This document shows, one piece after another, positions 20,069 through 29,646 of a DNA stretch of 64,000 bases. The stretch's first letter is position 1; every line of letters starts with the position of its first letter. Source of the DNA: Fusobacterium varium (GTDB lineage: Bacteria; Fusobacteriota; Fusobacteriia; Fusobacteriales; Fusobacteriaceae); assembly GCA_900637705.1 (NCBI GenBank), contig LR134390.1, positions 3,100,001 to 3,164,000 of the forward strand. Reading direction: 5' to 3'. The position numbers were made by a program, and so were the translations under genes. Below the pieces are notes generated by a model. That model saw only the letters and a list, made by a program, of their open reading frames with translations. It did no database searches and had not been told where the DNA came from.

Positions 20069-21070
20069 ATGAACGCAGTAATAATGCCTGTGTTGGTTTT
20101 AGGACTAACAGGTCTTGCTATGGGGTTGTTCTTGGCCTTTGCTTCAAAGAAATTTGAAGTTGAAGTGGACCCAAAAATAGAACAAATAATGGGTATTCTT
20201 CCTGGTGCAAACTGTGGAGGATGTGGATTTCCTGGATGTGCTGGATATGCAGCAGCAGTTGTAAATGAAGGTGCAGGAATGTCACTATGTGCCCCTGGAG
20301 GAGCCAGTGTAGCTGAAGGAATTGGTCAAATTATGGGGGCTACAGTAGAAGTATCTGATGAAAAAATAGTTGCTAAAGTATTATGTCAAGGAGATAATAC
20401 AAGAACTACTAAAATATATGAGTTTGATGGAGAACTTCAAACTTGTGCTGCAATGATGCTTTATGCAGGTGGAGATAAATCATGTGTTTACTCATGTTTA
20501 GGGCATGGGGACTGTGAAAGAGTATGTCCAGTTAATGCAATCAAAGTAAATGATAAAGGTATTGCTGAAGTAAATGAAGATAAATGTATATCTTGTGGAT
20601 TATGTCAAAAAGCATGTCCAAAGAAAGTTATCTCTATGCTTCCTCAAAATAAAAAAGTTACAGTACTTTGCTCTTCTAAAGAGAAAGGTGCTACTGCAAG
20701 AAAAGCTTGTTCAACTGCTTGTATAGGATGTGGATTATGTAAAAAAGCGTGTCCAGTAGATGCTATTACAGTTGAAAATAATCTTGCTAAAATAGATCCA
20801 GAGAAGTGTATCCAATGTGGTTTATGTGCTGCTAAATGTCCTACAAACGCAATTAAAAGTGAGATAAAGGAAGTTAAAAAAGCTGAAATCATAGAAGAAA
20901 AATGTGTTGGATGTACTCTGTGTGCTAAAGTTTGTCCAGTGGGAGCAGTAGAAGGAGAACTTAAAGCTAAGCATAAAATTGATCAAGAAAAATGTATAGG
21001 TTGTGGACTATGTTTTGATAAGTGTAAATTAAAAGCTATCAAAATGAATGTAATTGAAAGAAGAGATTAA
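20069..21070 (+). CDS. rnfB: RNF complex subunit RnfB (poly-ferredoxin)
   Basis: RnfB is the electron-entry subunit that accepts from ferredoxin. After one membrane helix (residues 5-25), the NCGGCGFPGCAGY motif binds the first cluster. A variant CVYSCLGHGDCERVCP follows. Five canonical motifs then appear: CISCGLCQKACP, CIGCGLCKKACP, CIQCGLCAAKCP, CVGCTLCAKVCP and CIGCGLCFDKC. The 333-aa length and cluster number resemble the long RnfB of acetogens, not the short proteobacterial form. The ATG at 20069 follows GGAGGTT; an in-frame TTG at 20057 is inside that region and unlikely. It is last in the operon. Confidence 0.95.
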   Translation: MNAVIMPVLVLGLTGLAMGLFLAFASKKFEVEVDPKIEQIMGILPGANCGGCGFPGCAGYAAAVVNEGAGMSLCAPGGASVAEGIGQIMGATVEVSDEKIVAKVLCQGDNTRTTKIYEFDGELQTCAAMMLYAGGDKSCVYSCLGHGDCERVCPVNAIKVNDKGIAEVNEDKCISCGLCQKACPKKVISMLPQNKKVTVLCSSKEKGATARKACSTACIGCGLCKKACPVDAITVENNLAKIDPEKCIQCGLCAAKCPTNAIKSEIKEVKKAEIIEEKCVGCTLCAKVCPVGAVEGELKAKHKIDQEKCIGCGLCFDKCKLKAIKMNVIERRD

Positions 21071-21088
21071 TTGTATATAAACAATAAT
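21071..21088 (-). repeat. Iteron copy after rnfB
   Basis: The reverse complement reads ATTATTGTTTATATACAA. It begins directly after the rnfB stop and just before the terminator hairpin, about 20 kb from the rep gene. Confidence 0.65.
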
Positions 21089-21124
21089 AAAAGACACTCA
21101 TAAGTTTTTGGGGTGTCTTTTTTA
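21089..21124 (+). terminator. Terminator of the rnf operon
   Basis: AAAAGACACTC pairs with GGGGTGTCTTTT around a short loop, followed by Ts. Confidence 0.8.
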
Positions 21125-21133
21125 TATAAAAAA

Positions 21134-21164
21134 TACCCAGCTCCTTAATTATGGAACTGGGTTA
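21134..21164 (-). terminator. Terminator of the rpiR-like gene
   Basis: On the minus strand, ACCCAGTTCC pairs with GGAGCTGGGT, followed by TATTTTTTATAT. It lies just past the RpiR-like stop and converges with the rnf terminator. Confidence 0.75.
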
Positions 21165-21166
21165 TT

Positions 21167-22033
21167 TTAATATGTAGGAGAAGGATCTTCATCTTCATAA
21201 AGAAAACTTTGATCTTTTTCATTTTGTTTGAAATATTGAAAATATCTATTCCTATCTCCTTCAAAAAGTTTTAGAAGAATGACATTGCACACTTCAGCAT
21301 GAAGTATAAAAGAGTTGAAAAAGCTTGTATTATTTGTTTCAACAGGGATAAATATTGAAGCATAAGATGCAATTTTACTAAAAAGATTATTTGTGATAAC
21401 AACAGAAGGAACTTTTTTTGCATGAAGAAGTTCCATCATCTGTACTTCATCTTTCAGATATTTAGGGACACTGAAGAATATAACACAGTCATCTTTTGTA
21501 ACATGGGCTATTTTTTCAAAAAGACCATATCCCCCTTCAGATATAGTTACTGCTTCAAGTCCAAGAACCATACAGTGCCACCCAAGCATTTCAGCAACAG
21601 CTCTGCTACTCCCTACACCAATGACAAATATTTTTTTTGATGTCTGCATAAGTTTTACTGCATTATCGATTTCTTCTAAGTCAAGATCCATATAGAGTTT
21701 CTGCATATTTTTTATATCAGCATTTATCATTTTTTTTACACTGTTATTATCCTCTCTGTCATTGTTCCAGTTATCCAGCATTTTATCAATGACACTTTTT
21801 CTTGCTTCCAACTCTTCTGCAAGATATTCTTTAAGTTCATTATATTTGGAAAATCCTATTTTTTTAGAAAATCTCAATACAGTTGCATCGCTGACATTGA
21901 GCTCTTTTCCAAGTTCTAGAGAAGTCATCATAATAACTTTTTTGGAGTTTTCACATATATATTCTGCTATCTGTTTTTCAGCTTTAGTTAGATTATTATA
22001 ATTCTTCCTATATAGTTTTGCAATTCCGGTCAT
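21167..22033 (-). CDS. MurR/RpiR-family transcriptional regulator
   Basis: This 288-aa protein has an N-terminal RpiR helix-turn-helix (LTKAEKQIAEYICENSKKV, ELGKELNVSDATVLRFSKKIGF) and a SIS sugar-phosphate domain (about 110-250, KIFVIGVGSSRAVAEMLG). Such regulators usually sense a sugar phosphate or a related ligand. The ATG at 22033 follows GAGGT. Longer in-frame starts further upstream have no ribosome site. It is the last gene of a minus-strand group with an NhaC antiporter, an amidohydrolase and a DMT transporter, which it may regulate. No sugar gene is nearby, so the effector is unclear. Confidence 0.85.
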   Translation of the reverse strand: MTGIAKLYRKNYNNLTKAEKQIAEYICENSKKVIMMTSLELGKELNVSDATVLRFSKKIGFSKYNELKEYLAEELEARKSVIDKMLDNWNNDREDNNSVKKMINADIKNMQKLYMDLDLEEIDNAVKLMQTSKKIFVIGVGSSRAVAEMLGWHCMVLGLEAVTISEGGYGLFEKIAHVTKDDCVIFFSVPKYLKDEVQMMELLHAKKVPSVVITNNLFSKIASYASIFIPVETNNTSFFNSFILHAEVCNVILLKLFEGDRNRYFQYFKQNEKDQSFLYEDEDPSPTY

Positions 22034-22099
22034 AGATAATACCTCGCATTTCTTTTCTTTTATCATAAAATAATTTAAAGATAAAAGCAAGGAATATTT

Positions 22100-22942
22100 C
22101 TAGACATTCATGCATATAAGAGCTGAAATAATGATACCTGTTCCTATATATTGACGTATTGTGAGCTTTTCTTTAAAGAAAAGAAAATTTACAAAATTAA
22201 CTAAAAGTATAACAGAAATACTGTATGCAGGGAATACCAGATAAGCAGGAAGTACAGCAACAGCTTTTAATTGTGCTAATGTAGTAATCTGATTAGGTAT
22301 CCCTATAAAAAAACCAATAAGTATTTCTTTTAAATTGAGATTTTTTATACTTTTTATACTCAATATAAGACTGAATATAAAGGAAAAGATAAATGTATAA
22401 AAGATAAAATGCCCTTGAAGATTTGGATTACCAAAGTGACCATATATCTTTGCTAGGGTATCTACCATACCTCCAGCTATAAATAAAGCTATGAGAAGAA
22501 TAGGTGAAACACTGCTACCATCTTTCTTATCTTTTTTGTTGATGTAGTATATAGAAAAAATTGCTAAAATACACCCTATTATCTGCATTTGATTGGGATA
22601 TTCTTTAAAAAGTATAACAGATATAAGAATAGGGATAAGAAGCCCCAATCTATTATATGTAGTAGTAAGAGGAGCTCCATTTTTTTTCATGTTTATCTGT
22701 ATCAGATAAAGACAGGCAATATATAATACAGCATTTATCACAGCGAGAAGAAGTGTATACCTGTAATCTTCTCCATCAAAAGAGAATACACTTTCCTTTC
22801 TAATGACAAAATATGCCAATATACCACCAAAAAGGTAATTAAAAGTATTTACATTGAAACGGTTGCTTTTTTCTTTTTCTGACAATCTTATGATGAAAGT
22901 CATAAATGTATTTGATAAAACTGCTATGATTAAATACAGCAT
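22100..22942 (-). CDS. EamA/DMT-superfamily transporter
   Basis: The 280-aa protein has about ten hydrophobic segments arranged in two halves, as in drug/metabolite transporters. Features include LLAVINAVLYIACLYLIQ, TTYNRLGLLIPILISVILFKE and the C-terminal LVFPAYSISVILLVNFVNFLFFKEKLT, typical of EamA proteins. Substrate unknown. It lies 21 bp after the amidohydrolase gene and 66 bp before the RpiR-type regulator, so it may export or import the amidohydrolase product. Confidence 0.75.
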   Translation of the reverse strand: MLYLIIAVLSNTFMTFIIRLSEKEKSNRFNVNTFNYLFGGILAYFVIRKESVFSFDGEDYRYTLLLAVINAVLYIACLYLIQINMKKNGAPLTTTYNRLGLLIPILISVILFKEYPNQMQIIGCILAIFSIYYINKKDKKDGSSVSPILLIALFIAGGMVDTLAKIYGHFGNPNLQGHFIFYTFIFSFIFSLILSIKSIKNLNLKEILIGFFIGIPNQITTLAQLKAVAVLPAYLVFPAYSISVILLVNFVNFLFFKEKLTIRQYIGTGIIISALICMNV

Positions 22943-22963
22943 TTATTCACTTCCTCGATTTCT

Positions 22964-24633
22964 TTATCTTTGATAGATGATTTTTCCATCAAGCATAGTG
23001 AGATCAACTTTGATATTTTTTATATCTTCATCTGATACTTGAGAAAGATCTTTGTCTATTATTATAAGATCTGCCAACTTATCAGCTTCTATGCTCCCTT
23101 TGAATTTTTCTTCTCCATTAAGCACAGCACCATTGTATGTCATCATTCTGAGAGCTTCTGCTTTGGTTATTTTTTCTTCATCACCAAGAGAATAACCTCT
23201 TGATCCTTTTCTAGTTACAGCTGCGTACATATTTATAAAAGGATTTAGATTTGAACAAGGCATATCAGTAGTTAAAGAAACTATTATTCCATTGTCTTTA
23301 TAAGTCTTTAATGGAGTAAATGATGTTTGCTTATCTCTAGGGAGCAGAGAATCATATCCATCTGCTTCTACATAGATGAAGCTGGCTTGAGCAGCTACCA
23401 TTATGCCTACTTCACTCATTTTTTAAGAGTTTCCTCACTTGGATAATAAGCATGTATTATAGAGTGCTGATGTTTTCTTGGATTAGCTTTTACAGCTTTG
23501 TAAATAGCATCTACAGCTTTATCTATAGCTACATCTCCCATTACATGGATACCAATATCCCAGCCAGAATCATGAGCTGATTTTATATATTCATCAAGTT
23601 TAGTGATATCAAGTCTTAATGGAAATTCTCTCAATGAATCTTCGCCTTTGTAATTCCAAGATTTTAAAGCTGTCATAGATGTAAGTCCACCATCTATTGC
23701 CATTTTTAATGAAGAATAACGTATCCAGTTATTTCCATAACCAGTGGAAAAATTATAATCCTCAAGAAGCTGGTCAAGTTCTTTTTCATTTTGCTGCAGT
23801 GTAAATCCATGCCAGTTAGGCATAAGGTTTATTCTGCATTTAAGTTCATTTTTCTTTAATAAATCATGATAAGCTTTACATACTCCAGAACTTACTCCTG
23901 GTTCTGTAATACTTGTAATTCCATATTTATTATATTCATTTATTGCAAGAGATATAGATTTTTCCAATACAGGAATAGAAGGCTCTCCCTCTCCTGCTCC
24001 AAAATCATCACTTCCAAAAGGACCAGGCATAACTTTTCTGACTAAAAGAACAGCATTTCCATGAAGAACCCCAGTAGGTTCTCCCTTTTCATCTTTTTCT
24101 ATATGCCCCTTTGGAGGATCAACAGTATCTTTAGTGATACCAGCTAATTCTAATGCTTTAGAGTTTACAGAACAAGCTCCAAATATTCTTTCCAGTACAA
24201 CAGCATTATCAGGAGAAGCAATGTCCAAATCGTAGCGATTAGGTGCTCTGTTTTCTTCAAATTGAGATTCTATCCAACTTCCTCCCTGTATCCATGTTCC
24301 TTCTGGAACCTCTTTTATTCTTTCTTTAATTTTTTCTTGAAGCATTTTCATACTATTAATACCGAAAAGTACTATTCCTTCAAGCATTAAACCAGTTTCC
24401 CATGCATGATTGTGAGCATCATTGATACCTGGCAGAAGGCTTCTTCCTTTTAGGTCTATTAATACAGTATTTTCAGTTTTCATTGATAGTATTTCATCAT
24501 TATTTCCAACAGCTACTATTTTATTTCCTGATACAGCAGTAGCTTCATAAATACTGTCATTTTTATCTACTGTATGAATACTCCCATTATAGAAGATATA
24601 ATCGGGAAAATATATTTTTGATTTATTCATCAT
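22964..24633 (-). CDS. YtcJ-type amidohydrolase (amidohydrolase 3), one frameshift
   Basis: The protein belongs to the metal-dependent TIM-barrel amidohydrolases of the YtcJ type. It opens with IFYNGSIHTVDKNDSIYEA, then GRSLLPGINDAHNHAWE (metal His pair), and ends with LADLIIIDKDLSQVSDEDI. The frame is lost at the T run 23419-23424 (A run on the minus strand): six are present and seven restore a 556-aa protein through SEETLKKMSEVGIMV. The length then suits the family. The start ATGA overlaps the stop of the upstream antiporter gene. Substrates of YtcJ proteins are mostly unknown. Confidence 0.82.
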
Positions 24634-26176
24634 TGTATTCCTCCTAAAATTTTACCATTTCTCTTTTCAGCTATTTTAGAAAACATGAAAAGAACTGTAA
24701 CTATTAATATTGCTGCAACTATAAGCCCTAATATTGGAGAGATAAGTCCTCCTACTAGAAAACCTATTACTGAAGATGTTCCTACAGTTAGACTGTAAGG
24801 AAGTTGTGTTTTTACATGTTCCACATGGTCAGAACCAGCTGCTGTAGATGCAAGAATAGTAGTATCTGATATAGGAGAACAGTGATCTCCAAATACTCCC
24901 CCACTTAATGAAGCCCCTATCATAAGTTCCATTGGGACTCCAAATGTATGAGCTATTGGAAGAGATATTGGCATGATTATAGCCCATACCCCCAAGAGCT
25001 TCCAGTAGAGAATCCAACAAAAGCACCTACTACAAATAGGAATGCAGGCATAAAACCAGCAGCTATGTTGTAATGTGCAACTATATTTATTAAATATCCT
25101 TTAAGGTTCATAACCCCTGTCAATGAACCAATAGACCATGCTAATACTAATATGATTGGAATATCAGAGTTCAAAGCTACTCCTTTACAGAACATAGGAA
25201 CGATATCAGCATATTTAAATATTTTAGCCTTTGCACCCATTATTCCAGCAGCAATAGAAGCAACTAAAAATCCTGTAGTAATAGAAAGAGAAATATTGGA
25301 ATTGACAAAAGCTCCTCCTATACCATTTTCACCAGCTTTTCCAGTCCAGAGTATCATAGCTATTAATGTTGCAAATAATGCAAGAAGTGGAATAACAAAA
25401 CTAGCCAGTGTTATATTTGAATCTTTAAATAAAGTATCCTCATCTAAATCATATTTTCCCATTGGATTATCATTTTCACCTATAAGTTCACCAGTTTCAA
25501 TAGCTCTTTTTTCAGCTTTGTACATAGGTCCTATATCCAGATTGAATATAATAACAAAGAAAAGAGCAAGCATACCAAACATAGCATAGAAATTATATGG
25601 AATAGATTTAAGATATGTAGTCCATGGATTATCTGTTATTCCAAGCATTGCAAATTGTGTAGCTATAAGTCCAATAGCATAAGTACTGTAGCTTGTAATA
25701 GGAGAAAGCGTTGCAAAAGGACAACCCATAACATCGCAAATATATGCAAGTTTAACTCTAGATACCCTAAGTCTTTCAGTTATTGGTCTCATAATAGCTC
25801 CAAGTGTAAGAGTAGGCTCTGTAAAAATAAAAGCAAATGCTGCAAAATATGCTGTAAGCTGAGCACCTTTTCTTGTTTTTACTCTCTTAGAAGCATAATC
25901 CCCAAATGCTTTTGCTGCTCCAGAAACTTTTATTAAATAGACAAACCCTCCACAAGACACAATAAGCATTATCATTCCTGCATTCCAAGTGTTACCAATA
26001 AGTGGAATGAAGAAATCTGAAATCATTTTTGGAAATCCGATAATTGGGTTCCAATCAGAGATAATGGTAGTTCCAATCCAAAGACCTAAAAAAAGTGAAA
26101 AAACCGTTTGTTTTGTCACCAGAGCCAGTAAAATAGCAACCAGCGGTGGAATGACAGATAAAATTCCATAGTCCAT
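24630..26176 (-). CDS. nhaC: NhaC-family Na+/H+ antiporter, one frameshift
   Basis: The antiporter has about ten to twelve helices with TKQTVFSLFLGLWIG, AFIFTEPTLTLGAIMRP and CDVMGCPFATLSPITSYSTY, as in NhaC proteins. The frame breaks in the C run at 24989-24993 (G on the coding strand): five are present and six restore 515 aa through FSTGSSWGVWAIIMPISLPIA. The antiporter then reads SLSGGVFGDHCSPISDTTI, the second conserved site. It is the first gene of the minus-strand operon. NhaC relatives also include amino-acid exchangers, so Na+/H+ exchange is likely but not certain. Confidence 0.82.
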
Positions 26177-26785
26177 AATTTGCCCTCCTTGATTTTAGAT
26201 AAAAGCTATTAAATTTACTGTATGTAGTAGTTACTATATTTATAATTTAAAAATGTAGTAAAGTCAAGATAATTTTTTTAAAAATTTTGTAGAAAAAATA
26301 TTGAAAATGAGAATAAAGTTTAAAAAAATAGGAGGAAAGAATATTATTAGTATAAATGAAAAAATAAAATAATATATAAAAAACTGAAAAAATTTGATTG
26401 AACTACTACAATTTTATAAGATAAAAAGTTGTAAAAAAAAGGAGAAGTTTTTATGGAAGGAAAAAATTAAATATAAAGTCATATATATAATAAAGAAAGA
26501 AAAAATCTAAAATATCATTTAAGTCATAAAATATACTGGCTATGATATTATATTCTTTCTGTGAACTTAAAGAAACAAAAGAAGTAGATAAAGATAAAGA
26601 AATTATAATGAAAATGAAAAATGAATAGACTGAAATAGAGAAAAATTATTATAGAAAATAATTTGAATTTTATATATTATTAAGAAGAAAAAAATTATTA
26701 TACAAAATAAAGGAAAGAGAGAGTTCCACAACTCTCTCTTTTAGATATTGTAATTGTTTAGATATTTTATTCTCTAATATAGAAA
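26177..26785. other. Intergenic region between nhaC and gdhA
   Basis: Very AT-rich with no gene of supportable length. It contains the gdhA terminator at its right end and presumably the promoter of the leftward nhaC operon. A GGAG site precedes a five-codon ORF at 26453-26470 that I do not count as a gene. Confidence 0.5.
26714..26741 (-). terminator. Terminator of gdhA
   Basis: A 12-bp perfect stem (AAAGAGAGAGTT with AACTCTCTCTTT) around CCAC, with a T-rich stretch on the minus strand. It lies 45 bp past the gdhA stop. Confidence 0.8.
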
Positions 26786-28048
26786 TTAGTACCATCCTCT
26801 AATTTTCATAGCTTCTGCAATTCTTTTGATAGATTTCATGTATGTAGCCTGTCTGAAAGAAACATTCTTTTCCACTTTTAATTCCCAAATTGGTTTAAAA
26901 GCATCTACCATAGCTCTTTCCTCTTTTTCTTCTACTTCTTTTTCTGTCCAGTAGTATCCATACAGGTTTTGTACCCATTCAAAGTAAGATACTGTAACTC
27001 CTCCAGCATTTGTTAAGATATCTGGAGTAACAATAATACCTTTTTTATAAAGAATTTCATCAGCTTCTGGAGTAACTGGTCCATTAGCTCCTTCACAGAT
27101 TAAGAGAGCTTTGATTAATTCAGCTTCTTTAGCAGTAATTGCATTTTCTAAAGCACATGGAGCAATAGCATCTACATTTAATGCCCAGAATTCATCCATA
27201 GTAATTTCTTTAGAATCAGCAACTTTTGTTAAGCTTCCTTCAGCTTTGGCAGTTTCTAATTCTTCAAAAGTGAAACCTTCTGCTTTATATACTGCAAAAG
27301 CTCCTTTTCCTTTTTCAAACTCAGCAACAGCTACAACTTTTCCACCTAATTTCATAACATTTTTTACAGTGAATTTTCCAACATTTCCAAATCCTTGAAC
27401 AGCTACAGTTGCTTTAGTAAGATCTTTTCCTAATGCTTTGAAAGTTTCTCTCATAGTTACAGCAACACCAAATCCAGTAGCTTCATTTCTTCCAGCAGAA
27501 CCACCATAACTTAAAGGTTTACCAGTAAATACTCCAATTGTTTGTTCACCAGCTAATCTGTTATATTCATCTTGCATCCATGCAATGATTTGTCCATTTG
27601 TATTAACATCAGGAGCTGGAATATCCAGTTTTTCACCTAAGTAACGGAACATTCCTCTTACCCAACCTCTAGAAAGTTGCTCTAATTCTCTTTGAGATAA
27701 TTCAGAAGGATCAACAGTAATTCCCCCTTTACCTCCACCATAAGGGATTCCAGTTACCTGACATTTGATACTCATCCACATAGAAAGAGCTTTTACTTCA
27801 TCAGCATTTACATTTTGATGGAAACGAATTCCACCTTTAAAAGGTCCTACTGCATCATTATGAGCTGATCTGTACCCTTTAAATGTTTTGAGAGAACCAT
27901 CGTCCATTTTTACAGGAATAGAAATCTCAATAATTCTTTGAGGTTCTTTTAATAATTCGTATACAGCTGGATCTGCTCCTAAAGCATCACATGCTTTTTT
28001 TACTTGTGCTTGAGCGCTTAATAGTGGGTTTAAAGTTTCTTTTACCAT
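26786..28048 (-). CDS. gdhA: Glutamate dehydrogenase
   Basis: The 420-aa enzyme oxidatively deaminates glutamate to 2-oxoglutarate, the entry step of the hydroxyglutarate route. It shows GPFKGGIRFHQNVNADEVKAL, the active-site lysine in YGGGKGGI, APDVNTNGQIIAWMQDEY and the Rossmann loop VQGFGNVGKFTV. AAGGAGGA precedes the ATG. It is divergent from hgdH, which takes the next step. A good promoter lies 77-104 bp upstream. It uses some CGT arginine codons, like the block to its right. Confidence 0.95.
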   Translation of the reverse strand: MVKETLNPLLSAQAQVKKACDALGADPAVYELLKEPQRIIEISIPVKMDDGSLKTFKGYRSAHNDAVGPFKGGIRFHQNVNADEVKALSMWMSIKCQVTGIPYGGGKGGITVDPSELSQRELEQLSRGWVRGMFRYLGEKLDIPAPDVNTNGQIIAWMQDEYNRLAGEQTIGVFTGKPLSYGGSAGRNEATGFGVAVTMRETFKALGKDLTKATVAVQGFGNVGKFTVKNVMKLGGKVVAVAEFEKGKGAFAVYKAEGFTFEELETAKAEGSLTKVADSKEITMDEFWALNVDAIAPCALENAITAKEAELIKALLICEGANGPVTPEADEILYKKGIIVTPDILTNAGGVTVSYFEWVQNLYGYYWTEKEVEEKEERAMVDAFKPIWELKVEKNVSFRQATYMKSIKRIAEAMKIRGWY

Positions 28049-28524
28049 AAAATCCTCCTTAAAATAATTAAATAAAATATCAATTTCAAATTAATTGTAC
28101 TTTTATCAGTTACATTGTATTACAATTATATCTTCTAAAAAAAAATAGTCAATTTCATTAAATAAATTTTAAAAATAAAGAAAACAAATAAATGTTAACA
28201 ATATATGATGTATATTTAAAAAATGAAAAAAATCTTTTTTCATAGACAAATTTTAAAACTATTAAATATATAAAATATATAAAAAATTAAAAAATTTTTT
28301 AAAATTAGATGAGTTTTCTTGAAAATTGGCATATAGATGATTTTAAAATATAAAGAAATAAGTTCTAAAAGGTAGAAAAACAGACACAAATGAATTTTAG
28401 TGTATGCTATCTTGACGAAATGAAATAAAAATGATATAAGTGATTAAATAAAAATAATAAAAATAATTAAATAAAAATGTGAATGAAAATAATTATTTTT
28501 TTAAATTAAAGGGGTATTATAATA
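28049..28524. promoter_or_regulatory. Divergent promoter region between gdhA and hgdH
   Basis: AT-rich with no gene. For gdhA (minus strand) TTGACT (28147-28152) and TATAAT (28125-28130) are 16 bp apart. For hgdH (plus strand) TTGACG (28412-28417) and TATAAG (28435-28440) are 17 bp apart. Both are close matches to sigma70 promoters. No clear operator palindrome was found. Confidence 0.6.
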
Positions 28525-29520
28525 ATGAAAGTAATTTTTTATGGAGTTCGTGATGTAGAGGTACCTATTTTTGAAGCTGTAAATAAGAAATTTGGATATG
28601 ATATGACTTTAATACCAGAATATCTGACAGATGAAGCTACAACACGAAAAGCTGCAGGAAATGATGCTGTAGTTTTAAGAGGGAACTGTTTTGCTACAAA
28701 AGAAAGACTGGATATTTATAAAGAAATGGGAGTAGAATATGTTTTGACAAGAACTGTTGGAGTAAATCATATTGATGTTCCTTATGCAAAAGAATTAGGA
28801 TTAAAAACTGCTTATGTTCCTTTCTATTCACCAAATGCAATTGCAGAATTGGCACTGACTCTAGCAATGTCTTTACTAAGAAATGTGGCATATACTGCAA
28901 ATAAAACAAAAGAAAGAAACTTTATTGTAGATAAACAAATGTTCTCAAAAGAAGTAAGAAATTGTACTGTTGGAGTTGTTGGATTAGGAAGAATAGGAAT
29001 GACAGCTGCAAAACTTTTCAAAGGATTAGGAGCAAATGTTATTGGATATGATTTATTCCCTAAAACAGGAGTAGAGGATATTGTAACACAAGTTTCTATG
29101 GAGGAATTATTAGAAAAATCTGACATTATTACTTTACATGCTCCTTATATCAAAGAAAATGGAAAAATAATTACAAAAGAAACTTTAGCAAAAATGAAAG
29201 ATGGAGTTATCTTGATTAATACAGGAAGAGGAGAATTGGTAGATACTGGTGCTTTAGTAGAAGCTTTAGAAAGTGGAAAAGTATCTGGAGCTGGAATTGA
29301 TACTTTGGAAAATGAAGTGTCTATTTTCTTCAAAGATTTTGGAAACAACAAATTAGAAGATCCAAATTTTGAAAAATTGGTAGAAATGTATCCAAAAGTA
29401 TTGATTACTCCACATATAGGTTCTTATACTGATGAAGCTGCTTTAAATATGATAGAAACAACATTTGACAATATAAAAGAATATTTAGAAACTGGAGATT
29501 GTAAAAATAAAATAAAATAG
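28525..29520 (+). CDS. hgdH: D-2-hydroxyacid dehydrogenase, likely 2-hydroxyglutarate dehydrogenase
   Basis: The 331-aa protein is a D-isomer-specific 2-hydroxyacid dehydrogenase. It has the NAD-binding [15 protein letters not shown], the [17 protein letters not shown] block, and the catalytic His in [12 protein letters not shown]. By family alone it could be D-lactate or 2-hydroxyisocaproate dehydrogenase. Its place between gdhA and the glutaconyl-CoA genes points to reduction of 2-oxoglutarate to (R)-2-hydroxyglutarate. CGT and CGA arginine codons appear, unlike the genes left of 26 kb. Confidence 0.82.
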   Translation: MKVIFYGVRDVEVPIFEAVNKKFGYDMTLIPEYLTDEATTRKAAGNDAVVLRGNCFATKERLDIYKEMGVEYVLTRTVGVNHIDVPYAKELGLKTAYVPFYSPNAIAELALTLAMSLLRNVAYTANKTKERNFIVDKQMFSKEVRNCTVGVVGLGRIGMTAAKLFKGLGANVIGYDLFPKTGVEDIVTQVSMEELLEKSDIITLHAPYIKENGKIITKETLAKMKDGVILINTGRGELVDTGALVEALESGKVSGAGIDTLENEVSIFFKDFGNNKLEDPNFEKLVEMYPKVLITPHIGSYTDEAALNMIETTFDNIKEYLETGDCKNKIK

Positions 29521-29561
29521 TTTTTCTATTATTTACTGGATAGTGTAAAAAAAAATAAAAG

Positions 29562-29600
29562 AACAGGGGGAGATTTGCATAGACAAAGCTCCCCTTTTAT
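29562..29600 (+). terminator. Terminator after hgdH
   Basis: GGGGAG (29567-29572) pairs with CTCCCC (29589-29594), with TTTG/CAAA inside, followed by TTTTATTTT. Confidence 0.8.
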
Positions 29601-29646
29601 TTTAAAATAAAAATAAAAATCTGAAAATTAGAAGAGAGGAAACAGA

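Noticed and set aside
26453-26470. Five-codon ORF with a GGAG site between nhaC and gdhA
   Set aside because: Too short, and no evidence of a product.
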